From Multifurca ochricompacta (lineage: Eukaryota; Basidiomycota; Agaricomycetes; Russulales; Russulaceae): a stretch of 64,000 nt of DNA. The stretch is from assembly GCA_022496185.1 (NCBI GenBank), contig WTXG01000047.1:145168-209167 (forward strand), in the 5' to 3' direction. Within the stretch, counting starts at the first letter, position 1. Each line of letters begins with the position of its first letter. A model generated the notes under the pieces. That model saw only the letters and a program-made list of their open reading frames with translations, was not told where the DNA came from and did not search any database. The translations under genes were made by a program, and so were the position numbers. Positions 36,425 to 47,390 of this stretch are shown in pieces.

Positions 36425-37880
36425 GGTATGTATGAGTAGGAGGGCTTAAAAGTTGTTGATGTCTAGTCCCAGATTCAACCGAGGGGTTTATAAACCGAAC
36501 GCATAGTTCGTCACGGGAACTGCAAGTCCAGGGGATTCGTAATTATTTTGGGGATTCAGCGGGCAGGACACGAACGGGTTGCGATTGAGAGTGCTCGACA
36601 GCGGTCCGACACGGGCGAAGGATGGGTAAAAAGCCTAACTTGAACTTTTAAAGAAGCCCATGTACTTTGCTTCATCAGCTGGTTCGCCGGACTCGGCGGA
36701 AGACGGGCACCGCGAACCGCGCACCTTCCATTTTCGTTCATCGGTAGCCTTGCCTAGACAGACATAATTGACACGCATTTCGTGAATGGGCGTACATGGC
36801 GTTGGTGGAGGCTCTGGTGCCGTAATAAGGATGCCGTAGATTTGGTCCGCGGAGTCGCATTCTAAGCCTAGCCTAAATCCTCATACATGTATGAAGAAAT
36901 AAGGAAAAGCTCTTTGACGAGGCCGGAGGTGCAGCCGCAAGAAATCTCTCGTAACGCTGGATTGATTATCACCGAGCTGGAGTGTGTGAGTTGGCCGATT
37001 CACGGAATCTCCGAGCCTTACACACCGGCTCATGAGTCATGGGGCTAACCTGTCATGTGATCCAGTCAAAACACAGGAGGTGCAGATCACGGGATCGGGA
37101 GGATTGAATGTATGGACCGTATGACGCCAGCTAAGAAGTTCCAGGACTCAACTGATCAGAGTCATCGCGGACGTATGCAGAAGTGCCGTTAGTGGTATTC
37201 CACAGGTTACAGCTACTGCGCACCATATTCCGGTTCTAAGAGGGTATATTAGTTTTAAGGTGGTCAGACCGATGCCACGTTCTGAGAGAAGTCGACTGTG
37301 ATGTATTAACCACCAAATATTTGTTCAAAATTCGCATCCGCCATTCGGTGAGTCGGGGGAGCATTAACAGGTTTGGACTGCGCCGATGTAATAATTCAAG
37401 GATTTGGCGCACCGGCACAGATGGGCTGGGAGAAGTCAACCAGTACTTCCGGACCATCAGCACCAATTGTTTGATGGTGTCCGCTATGGTAAACCAAGAG
37501 TAGTGCCCATTGCTTGCATCAACTTCACATAGCATGCATTTCACAAAATAGCCACTACAATTAGTTGACCATAAGATCTGTATATGTGAGACTGTTGTAC
37601 AATTCTTCAAAAGTTGTGTGCATGTTATGCTTGTTAGCTTAGTTGTTCTGGAGTTCAATAGTTTGGGTGTAGTGATGTTCTGGCCTGGCTTGGCCTGGGG
37701 TGGCTTTGGCTTTCCTGATGTCTGGGCTGAGCCAAAGCCACCACAAACAACTTGGCCCAAGCCATGGCTTTTGGCAGAGAAAGTACATATATGCAGAGAC
37801 TTGAAGCATTGATCTGGAGGGGATTGAGGGAAGGAAAAATCTGATTGAAAAAAACTACACAAGTTGTACATAATATGCAG
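36425..37880. other. Intergenic edge of the repeat-rich half
   Basis: About 1.45 kb with no gene I can name. From about 37240 it is AT-rich and may already belong to old repeats. A 13-bp perfect inverted repeat lies at 37699-37742. A 242-codon minus-strand open frame (37236-37964) has no recognisable motif and spans the transposon edge, so I do not call it. Confidence 0.5.
37699..37742. repeat. 13-bp inverted repeat (hairpin)
   Basis: GGTGGCTTTGGCT at 37699-37711 and its perfect reverse complement at 37730-37742, with an 18-nt loop. It lies among further TGGCTTGG/CCAAGCCA words, so the arms are part of a wider self-complementary patch. Confidence 0.7.
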
Positions 37881-38342
37881 TAGGGCTGTGTGCCATCCAT
37901 TTGACAGTGATGGCTGTCTATTTGACAGTGAAGGATGGGTACGGCTGACCTGTACACCTTCCATTTTTGGTACTCACCAGATTGCTGACAGTATGGTACA
38001 GGTACGGTACAGCCGTTTTACGGTATACAGTAGTAGACAATATTACTAGAGAAAATAAAGTTGACCAGGGTAGCATGAGCAAGAAGCTTAGAGTGATAAA
38101 GCAATGAATAGGTGTATTCTTATGGCTATTCTACACCTTTTTATGTAGTTTATGAGTACAATACCCAACAATCTACTTTACCAGCCATAATCTGAAACTC
38201 ATAGAGGGACTTCAAGCATTGCATTTGCTTCTGTGAGTGTGATTGGTGTAAACAGGGCATACTGGAACATGAACTCCCTCAATAAATGTAATTGTAGGTA
38301 CATTATCACAAAAGAGACATCAGAGAAACAATACCAAAACAT
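37881..38342. mobile_element. Second copy of the hAT-like element, truncated
   Basis: Begins TAGGGCTGTGTGCCATCC, the same terminus as the reverse complement of 16141-16156. Its first 120 bp follow the right end of the 13269-16156 element in inverted orientation. From about 38010 to 38342 it matches the reverse complement of 14100-14430. It stops abruptly where the copia 5' LTR begins at 38343, and its continuation is not found beyond the 3' LTR at 44888. Confidence 0.8.
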
Positions 38343-38607
38343 TGTTGAACACAGGAGATGTTCGGTGATGCTTCAGGCATCAGGTGATTAGATTAGCTAC
38401 TTTGTAGATTAGATTAGATACCGGAGTTTTGGACTATTTACATTATCTTTATTACTTTCTTTCTCACAATCTGCAGTAGCTGACTGATACACCATGTAAC
38501 ATGTGATTTCTGTAGTGGCCAATGGCCTTTCTCCCTCATGTTTATTATTTGGACTTTGTCCGGCACTTGTGGACTTATTCCCAGTGCACAGACCACCTCT
38601 TAAAGAG

Positions 38608-38614
38608 TATATAA
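38608..38614 (+). promoter_or_regulatory. TATA box of copia LTR
   Basis: TATATAA, also present at the same place in the 3' LTR. The hairpin at 38637-38664 starts about 22 nt after it, near the expected transcript start. Confidence 0.7.
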
Positions 38615-38636
38615 GGGTGTCTGTTTCGTCTCTTTC

Positions 38637-38664
38637 ACTTCAGAGTTCTTCCAACCTCTGAAGT
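38637..38664 (+). repeat. LTR leader hairpin, first copy
   Basis: ACTTCAGAG and CTCTGAAGT form a 9-bp perfect stem around a 10-nt loop. The core AGAGTTCTTCCAACCTCTGAAGT recurs at 38754-38776, and both copies recur in the 3' LTR. Confidence 0.75.
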
Positions 38665-38843
38665 GTAAGTGCCTTCTATACTATCTACTTAACTATTAGA
38701 CTAACATTCTTTACATAGAACTTTCTTTGTCTAGGTCAGTAGTATAGTAATACAGAGTTCTTCCAACCTCTGAAGTAACTTTCTTTGTCTAGCCTAACCC
38801 GCTAACTTTACAGTCAGTATGCTGCGCACATGCCTGTTTCACA

Positions 38844-38860
38844 GGTTATGGGCCCTGAGC
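38844..38860 (+). promoter_or_regulatory. Copia primer-binding site (initiator tRNA half-molecule type)
   Basis: GGTTATGGGCCCTGAGC lies immediately after the LTR. It nearly matches the complement of the anticodon arm of eukaryotic initiator tRNA-Met, the internal site used by Drosophila copia and yeast Ty5, rather than the tRNA 3' end. Confidence 0.75.
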
Positions 38861-39710
38861 ACACTTAACTGATCTGTCTCCTTTTTCTTTTGATCAGTCC
38901 AACACTTTCTTCAAGCTCACTGCTTCAAGACTTCGCCTTTCCCAATCACAGTCACAGTGAGCTTCGATTTCCTTTTCACTTGCCCTTAACTGTCCACAAG
39001 GTGGTGTGCTTTATGTGCCCACCTTGATCTGTCTGGCTAGTCCCTCAGGGGATTCTTGCAAAAGGTGATGAGGGACCCTAAGCGGGTGAAACACCTTGAG
39101 TTCCTCATGTGCGCTCTAAGTAAATAGTATTCATAGTTATAGCTGGGTTTTCGTCCCATCCATAGACTTAGTAGGCCACTTGCCCAGAAGGCTTGAGGCT
39201 ATAGGTTCAGTCAATGCTTGGCTCGATCCATAAGCCAGGTTTAGCGACCTGCTGGTAGAGTTTAGGGTCTAGAACAAGGCATGGGTAGTCACTCCCATGA
39301 CACTTGGGCTCGATACAAGTAGGCTTGAACTACTATAGTATTTACACAGTAGCTAGAGGGTTTTGTCTCTAGGCAGAAGTACCCGCTGCTTTCATTGGGG
39401 GTCCGCCCCAACTAGAGGAAACCTAATAGTCTACTATAGTCATGGCCCCAATCATCTAGGGCTTAATCATGGACTCCACCACCAGCACTAGAGGAAGGGC
39501 TCTATACCCTTTGTCTCTAGTGGAACTTGCGGTTGGCTCCTCCATGACATGACTCCCCTTCTATTTACACAGTATCCGCCTGATGTGGCTTTGGGATCTG
39601 TTGTAGAATGGGGTTAGACAGCCTACTATACTACTTAGAAGTTGCACATCAGAGGCAGGACTTTTTTAAGTTCTGAAGCATAGCGCCACAGAATGGACAG
39701 GCCCTCTTAA
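38861..39710 (+). other. Copia untranslated leader
   Basis: About 850 nt between primer site and gag with no long open frame. Probably packaging and leader sequence. Confidence 0.6.
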
Positions 39711-42700
39711 ATGAGACCTGGACAACTGGTTCTAACTGCTCCTTGGAACCAGGATCAACCTTTTTTAAATCATCTCAATGTCTTCCATCGTCTTCCCCCC
39801 ACCTTCAAGTTCGACAAACTTGATGGCTCCAACTGGCAGCAGTGGTCGGTGTCTTTCACCGCCCTGCTAAGGATAAATGGGATGAAGAGGCACATTACAC
39901 ATGATGCCCCTGAATTCCTCAATGCTCCGAAGCCAGAGGATGGAGAAAAGGATGACGAATATGCCAAGCGTTTTTCGCTTTGGTCTGAGCCTATGTACCT
40001 AGAATGGAATAGGGTGGAGGAAGTCCTCATGGGAGTTCTGGTGATGGTCACATCGCCAGAAACATACTCCCAAATTGCCTCTGACAGAACTTATCCTTCT
40101 GTCAATGCCAAGTATGAGTGTTTGGAATCGCTCTATGGCTCAGTAGGTAGCATGGCCACCTACAACTTGTGGTGTTCTGTGTCCTCCTTCCGCTTGGAGG
40201 AGGGCAAACAATTCAGACCCCAGTTGCAGCGTGTGTTGGATGTGAGGAGTACCCTCAAGGAAAATGGGATGGAGATCTCTGATCTCCAGATGAGCTTCAT
40301 ATTGCTCCAATCCCTACCTCCATCCTACTCAGCCATTGCTGGCTCAATCCTGGTGTCAGGTGCTCCTGACCGCCTTTCCCCTCAGGACCTTGTACAAAGG
40401 TTCCTAAATGAGGAAAGCCAACTAGCCGGCCCCGCAGGAAGTGGTGTTGGGGCTGCCCTTAACAAGGCAGCCCATGTCAACAAAAATAAAAACAAAAAAC
40501 AAGTATCTTTCATGCCACCTCCTGCAGGTGCATCATCGTCCAATGATGTCACCTGCTTCTACTGTCAGAAGCCGGGCCACAAGGCTAATGAATGTTGGCA
40601 GAGGAAACAGGACAGAGCCAATGCTGATGCAGGCAAAAAGGGCAACAAGAGGAAGGGGCAAGGCCCCAGTGTACAAACAAACTCCACACAAGTAGCTACC
40701 GTAATTAATGGTAGTGGCAGAATACAGGAGGTGCATGAGACACCTCGCATTTCACTTTATATGATGACCGAACATACACAAGAGGTCGATGATGGCAGCA
40801 ACCCCTGGATGATGGACAGCGGAGCCACCACTCATTTTACACCATACTTAGATGATTTCTCTGAGTATTACCCTCACAAGGGGCACTCGGTGACAATAGG
40901 TGATGGATCCATAGTCCAAGTCGAAGGAACAGGCAAATCATACTCAAGACTCGAAATAATTATGAGTTAGAGTTAAATAATGTCTTTTACATGCCTGGCA
41001 GTGAGAGAATACTGTCGACAAGCTGCATCACAGACAAAGGCGGTTCAGTGGAGTTCTCTCCATCTGAGGTCAAAATAAAGTACAATAATGCAATTATAGC
41101 GGAAGGTGTCAAGGCTATGGGACTCTATTGGGTCTTTGGGAAAACTATGCAGAATTTAAATACTGCGTCCCACAAATCTGCATCAAGTAGCCTTGATACC
41201 TGGCATTTGCGCATGGGTCATATGTCAAAAGAGGCCCTCAAAAGACATGCTCCTAAGCTGTAAAAGGCCTTAGCATAGATAATAGCCAGGTGGAAGACAA
41301 GCCGTGTTATGGCTGTGAAATGGGAAAATCACACCGTCTTCCATTCCCTCCCTCTCAAAAGAGAGCTTCAGCACCCTTGGAAGTCATTCATAGTGACCTA
41401 GTTGGTCCTTTACAATGTAGTTCAATTCAAGGGAACCTATACTTGCCACTTTCATAGACGACTTTAGCAGGACAGCTTTGGTTGTTACTATGAAAGCAAA
41501 AAGTGATTTTACCTCGGTCTTCTGTAACATTAAGGCATTCCTGGAAAATAAAACAGACAGGAAAATAAAGACCTTACACACAGACCGAGGTGGTGAATTT
41601 GTAATAGGGAGCTGAAGTCAATACTTGAGCAGGCTGGCATAGAGCATAAATTGACAATGCCATATTCCCCACAACAGAATGGAAGGGCTGAAAGGTTCAA
41701 CAGAACCATCATGGAAAAGGCCACCAGTATGCTGCATCATGCTGGTCTTTCCCTTGGTTTCTGGGAATGTGCAGTGCGAACAGCCTGTCACATATATAAT
41801 AGAACGCCTATCCGCTCTAATAAGTGGAGGACACCGCTTGAACTTCTGGATGGGGACATTCCAGATGTTTCATACTTTAAGATCTTTGGCTGCTTAGCCT
41901 ATTACACTGTCCCAGAGGATAAAAGACGTAAACTGGATCATAAAGCCAGGGAGACAGTCTTTGTCGGGTATGCACCCCACTCTAAAGGATATCTTCTTTG
42001 GGACATGCATACTCGATCCTTCGTATTGTCAAGAGATGTGACATTTGATGAAGGATCCTTCCCATCCAACCTTGCCAAGGACAGCAAGGGAAAACAAAAG
42101 GAAAAAGTTACGCCTTTTGTATTAGAAGTAGAGAGGCCTGTCCAGCCTCAACCAGCAATAGCCACAGTTCCTCAGGCCCTGAAGACAAGGACACCGAGGT
42201 TGAGGAACAGGAGGTAGTGGAACCTCCTCAATAAATCCTGAGCCTACCACACCCGAAAATGAGACACACGACATAACTATCTATCAGACGCCTCCATCCC
42301 AGATCATGGAACCATCTGAACTCCCCCAAAGAACCCATGCCAAAAGACAATCTAAGAAGAATGTTGGCAAAATTTCCCAACCAGTATTTACTAGGGAAAG
42401 TCCACGCTCTCAGCAACGTGACAGGGCTGTGCAGGAAGATCTAGATCTTGATACTGCCCGTCCCAAACGTTCGCGTCGAATGAATCCTCGATTCTATAAT
42501 GAGGATAATGCTGAGTTTGTGCAGGGTTCTTCCAGACTTGGGCACATGGAATTGCTTAATGCCGCAGGAGTCTCTTACAGAGATCCCCTGACTTTTCAGG
42601 AGGCAATGCAGTCTGACAATGCCAGTGAATGGCTTGAGGCATGTAAATATGAAATTGATGCCTTAGATAAACTTATGTGTGGCGCCTTGAGGATCTTCCA

Positions 42701-44120
42701 AAGGAAGAAAGGCGTAAAATCAAAATGGGTTTTTAAGCTGAAACCGGATGGACGGTTTCGTGCTAGGCTCGTGGCAAAAGGATTCACTCAAATAGAAGGA
42801 GTGGACTTCGACGAAACATTCTCTCCAGTGCCAGATTTGAGTCATTGAGACTACTACTAGCATTAGCTACGCTAGAGGATTGGGAAATCCACCAGATGGA
42901 TGTCAAATCGGCATTCCTACATGGCGATCTGGATGAAGAGATATATATGGAGCAACCAGTTGGTTTCGTCGTTGCTGGTCAAGAATCCAAAGTTTGTAGG
43001 TTACAAAAAGCATTATATGGCCTCAAACAAGCATCCTGAGCATGGAATCTACAATTCCATGCAGTTCTTAATGAACTGGGCTTTACTCGGACGTACTCTG
43101 ATGCAGGAGTATACGTGTTTCATCAAAAGGAGGAGGGTGATTCACTTTATGTCATTCTCTATGTAGATGACATTACTATACTTGGGTCTTCCAATGATAA
43201 GATAACGTGGCTGAAGTCAGCTCTATCTAATCGATATGAGATGACTGACTTGGGAGAAATCCAGTCATACCTTGGAGTTAACATCACCAGGGATCGTCCT
43301 AATAAGACACTGGAGATTGACCAAGCAGCCTACGTTTTATCTATTATTGAGAAGTTTGGGATGAGGGATTCCAACCGAGTATATACTCCTCTTCCCTCTG
43401 GCGCTGATGTACATCTGGTCAAGTTTGATGGCCAGGCATCTACTTCTGAAATAAAGAAGTACCAACAGTTGATGGGGTCTCTGCTATGGGTGCAGATTGG
43501 AAGCAGACCCGACATCAGTTTTGCTGTGGCGCGCCTTAGTCAATACGCTTCCAACCCCTCTCAAGATCATATGCGACTTGCAAAGTATGTCTTAAAGTAT
43601 CTTAATAGTACAAAAGACTGCAAGTTGCGGTATTCTGGAGGGAATGGGGAGAGTGGCCTTCATGGCTTTGCAGATTCCTCATGGGGAGATCAAGAGGACT
43701 GCCACTCTACCTCAGGCTACTGTTTTTCTTGGCAAATGGTGCCATTTCATGGTGTTCCAGAAAACAGAAAACAGTAGCACAGTCCACCACTGAGGCCGAA
43801 TATATGAGCCTCTCTGAGGCTGCAAATCAGGCAGCGTGGTACAGGACTTTTATGGAGGAATTAGGGTATGAGGTATCCTCCCCTATACTACTCCATTGTG
43901 ACAACAAGGGTGCCGTAGATTTGGCATTAAACCCAGTCACAGGAAGGCGGTCAAAGCATATACCTATCAAGTACCATGCCATTAGGGGGTACATTGAATC
44001 GCACACAATTGAGTTAGTGCGAACCCCACAGGTGAGATGCTGGCAGATGGCTTCACTAAGTCTCTACCAAGAGCATCGTTTGAAACCATGGTAAATGGAC
44101 TTGGACTTATGCTGGAATGA
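39711..44120 (+). pseudogene. Copia gag-pol, broken
   Basis: Gag opens with a helical domain (FDKLDGSNWQQWSVSF) and ends in a zinc knuckle CFYCQKPGHKANEC (about 40555). The protease has MDSGATTHF (about 40813). After a frameshift near 40935 come the pre-integrase domain (WHLRMGHMSKEAL, 41201) with CYGCEMGKSH and an integrase core with many lesions at 41380-41650. Then YSPQQNGRAERFNRTIMEK (the third catalytic acid), RT with KWVFKLKPDGRFRARLVAKG, FLHGDLDEEIYMEQP and YVDDITIL (43162), and RNase H with AQSTTEAEYMSLSEA. Lesions include a TGA at 43037-43039 in a place where copia RTs carry Arg, and one-base deficits near 42830, 43731 and 44030. Not translatable as one protein. Confidence 0.9.
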
Positions 44121-44388
44121 GAGAGCTGGAATCTGGAGACTTTGTATACCAGTTCACTTTCCCACCATGAGAAAACTCTCACTTCGAGAGTGATGCAAGA
44201 GGTGTGTATGGTTTCAGTTTGCATAAGCGAATCACCGCGATATGCCTCTGAACACCATGCCTCTCTCGCACTCAGAAGAGTTAGAGAAGTTGGATCTCTG
44301 GCTGGCGATATGCTCATTCAATTGTGATGGCAGTGTGCTCATCCAACTCATTTCCCATCTATGACCAGATGCCTTCAGCATGGAGGGA

Positions 44389-44887
44389 TGTTGAACACAG
44401 AAGATGTTTGGTGATGCTTCAGGCATCAGGTGATTAGATTAGCTACTTTGTAGATTAGATTAGATACCGGAGTTTCGGACTATTTACATTATCTTTATTA
44501 CTTTCTTTCTCACATTCCGCAGTAGCTGACTGATACACCATGTAACATGTGATTTCTGTAGTGGCCAATGGCCTTTCTCCCTCATGTTTATTGTCCGGCA
44601 CTTGTGGACTTATTCCCAGTGCGCACAGACCATTTCCCCTGGCCCCTATGGGTATATAAGGGTGTCTGTTTCGTCTCTTTCACTTCAGAGTTCTTCTAAC
44701 CTCTGAAGTGTAAGTTCCTCTTTACTATCTACTTTACTATTAGGCTGACGTTCATACATAGAACTTTCTTTGTCTAGGTCAGTAGTATAGTTAATAGAGT
44801 TCTTCTAACCTCTGAAGTAACTTTCTTTGTCTAGCCTTACCCGCTAAAACTTTACAGTCAGTATGCTGCGCACATGCCTGTTTCACA
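44389..44887 (+). repeat. Copia 3' LTR
   Basis: 499 bp, aligned end to end with 38343-38843. A short purine tract (GGAGGGA) precedes it. Confidence 0.9.
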
Positions 44888-45564
44888 AGAATTGTCTCAG
44901 TGCTTCTGGCACTTGTCCACTCAACAGTACTAGGGGATTAGCTCCTTAGTATTGACTTGTCCCTTGACTCCATACACTAGTAATGCAGTGTGCACCTGAC
45001 CTTGTAGTTACACTATGCAACTTGTCCACATGTTGTGCTGACTGCCTGCACCAGGCATTACAATATACATCTCAGATCAATCATGTGATTAAATCACATT
45101 GCAAGATAATGCATTTGTTTACTTTAATTTAGTAACTGATATAGTACATCTAAATAGGAATTCTGAAGGAAATTGGCATGGTGCTGTAGGGATAGCATGA
45201 GCTCTGAGCCCAAAACTATCTGCCTTGGTCTGCTCTGGCCTGCCTTACCTTCTGCCTTCAATGCCCTTCTCTCAAATGTCACCACTTCTGGCTGGACCAG
45301 TTTGCTCTCTTCATGCTCCAGGCTGCCAGCCTGTTCATTCATTTTCTTCTGGTTTCATCTGGTTTTGTCTTTATTGCTATCTTTCATCTTGCCTCTCACC
45401 ACCTTAACTTCTTTCTTCCTTAATTCTACTTCATAACTGCTTTTCTATTAGGTCTCTCTACAGGTATTTAAAGGTACATACTTGCTTGTAGTAGGACCAC
45501 CCAGCAGAAGCACAATTGGTGAAACAATCAAGTTGCTGGTTATACTGACTGTGGTTAGTAGCAG
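44888..45564. other. Spacer between copia and gypsy C
   Basis: About 680 bp with pyrimidine-rich stretches at 45230-45440. No coding or repeat identity recognised. It does not continue the hAT copy left of the copia element. Confidence 0.5.
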
Positions 45565-46005
45565 TGTCACACACAGGTCCTTTGGCGTGCGTCAGTTCAG
45601 GTTCGGGTCAAGGTCAATCAAGTCAGTCAAGAGATGCAAGTGTCAAGTCAAGTCAAGATGTCACAATGCATGGCTGGTATGGATCAAGGCAATGAGTCTG
45701 GACATTGCATGTGAAGTCAGGGTTTTCAGATAGCAAGGCAAGAGCCTTTGCTGGAGTTACTGGTGAGCCAAACCCTCTCAAGTCACATCTTGGAAGAGGG
45801 CTGAAGGGACTTCCTAAGGACCTTTGATTGGTACAAGGTCTATGACATCAACTATGAGATCATCAATCAGATGACATGGGAGTTGAATCCCTTGTCCAGA
45901 CTATGGCCATCAGATAAGTGGATCTGATAAGGTATACAGTGAAAGAAAGGGGCATAGAAGACAAAAAAGAGAGAAAATGTGAAATACTAGCAAGAAAGTG
46001 TCACA
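45565..46005 (-). repeat. Probable 3' LTR of gypsy C
   Basis: 441 bp from TGTCACACAC to AGTGTCACA. It is followed by TTACCCCTTCTG, whose reverse complement CAGAAGGGGTAA is a polypurine tract placed exactly as in elements A (AGAGGGGGTGA) and B (ACAGGGGGTGA). No partner LTR is in the window, so the borders are inferred. Confidence 0.6.
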
Positions 46006-46029
46006 TTACCCCTTCTGTAGGCTGACATT

Positions 46030-47390
46030 TGCCCCCAAATGTCGTTGAATGTCAGTGGCAGCAGGGTTCGTGGTCGCGGCATGTGCAGTCATTGGGTGGT
46101 TGTCGAGTATCATCCAGTCCTCCAGCTTGAGGGACGTTGTGCAGCTTCGGATGCTGCACAGACCTTGCGGTGTGGATTAATTTGGTGGTACACATTGCAT
46201 CGTGTCAGCGCTTGTGTCGATGCTCATACCTTCTGGACTGTTATTTCTATTTGCTTTCATGTGGCGGTCATGGCCTGCTGGGTTACGTCCAAGTCGTTAG
46301 TCGCAGTGCAGAATCTTGTCACCTCAGCCCAGACCCCAGGGTTGCGGAGGTCATCCAGCACGGTGTTGATCCACTCAGTGTAGAGTGTCGGGGTCTCATT
46401 AGTGATTCTTGGCATGGAGGGCAAATGCAAACTTGCAGAGTATGCAGCCTTTGTTGTCCTTGATGTGGCGGTATTGGCAATGTGTGGAATGGACGTGGTT
46501 TCATACAGACAGCTGGCTGAGGTCCTGGCAGCGAAGGTTCTTTGAGGTTGACATTCTTGGGTGTGTGGGGTGAAATGAGTTCTTTGCCATGGCAAGATAT
46601 TGATGCACCTTGTCTAGGTCATTGGTTGTCATGCAGAATCTTGTCGCTTCAGCCCAAACTCTCAGATTGTGTAAGTTGTCAAGTGTGGTGTTGACCAGTT
46701 CAGTGTGAGGCATTGAGTCGCTGTTGGAAGCATGAAATCGAAGGATTGGGACATTGCGGGGTTCAAGAGTGGTTTCTAGTGTGGAGCGCAATGGCAAAGA
46801 GTGGTTGGTTCTTGCCCATTGTGGCGAGAACCTGGGGGTTACATTGTCGGTAGTTAAAGCTTACGAACCTGGCATGCAAGATGCAACCTTCATTACTCCC
46901 AATGCATCGGTGTTGGTAGTGCATCGAGTGGATGTGGTTTCGAATGAATGGCGGCCCAGGGTGGGTGTACCTATGATGATCTGTTGTCGACTGACATGGC
47001 TGCGGGGTCGGCAGAATTGGAGAGTCAAGTCGATACTTGATTCTTGGGTTGTCATTGGACTGTGTAGCGTGTATGTGTTGGGCAAGCGCATTCCGACTTC
47101 TTGTAACAATCAGGTCTTCATTCGGTGGTGCTGGTGTGGGAGGTGGCATCGGTGCTGCTGTGGGAATGTTATTGCTGTTTTGTTGGCAGCATCCAGGGCT
47201 GTTGAGATACACTGGATTCGGGTTTCATTGTCGGTCGAGATGTTGGTGGCAAGAGTCTTCAGAGGCAACGTTCTAGGTGTTTGGCAGGTTTGATGGATGT
47301 TCTGAGCAGAAGGGCAAGTAAAGTTCTTGATGTGTGCCAGGGTAGAGTGAATGGAGAAACACTGAGTCACAGATGGAATAATTACCCCCC
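46030..47390 (-). pseudogene. Env-position ORF remnant of gypsy C
   Basis: Broken frames retain two related segments. One reads INTVLDDLRNPGVWAEVTRF (46326-46385), the other NTTLDNLHNLRVWAEATRF (46630-46690). Both resemble VNGALDDMDDPGAWAEVSRY in the env-position ORF of element B. The two lie about 300 bp apart as an imperfect direct duplication. Function unknown. Confidence 0.6.

Larger units (their letters stand above)
38343..38843 (+). repeat. Copia 5' LTR
   Basis: 501 bp, TG...CA. TATATAA box at 38608-38614. A hairpin repeat sits just after the expected start of transcription. Confidence 0.9.
38343..44887 (+). mobile_element. Ty1/copia LTR retrotransposon, degenerate
   Basis: About 6.5 kb, bounded by LTRs of about 500 bp that begin TGTTGAACACAG and end TGTTTCACA. 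A half-tRNA-iMet type primer site follows the 5' LTR. Gag, protease, integrase, reverse transcriptase and RNase H occur in copia order (integrase before RT). Flanking 5-mers (AACAT left, AGAAT right) do not match, so a clean target duplication is absent. Broken frames and LTR differences (including a 12-bp indel and a re-written patch upstream of the TATA box) show an old, inactive copy. Confidence 0.92.

Noticed and set aside
37236..37964. 242-codon minus-strand frame as a host gene
   Set aside because: It crosses the hAT terminus at 37881, shows no domain and has no coding-like exon structure.
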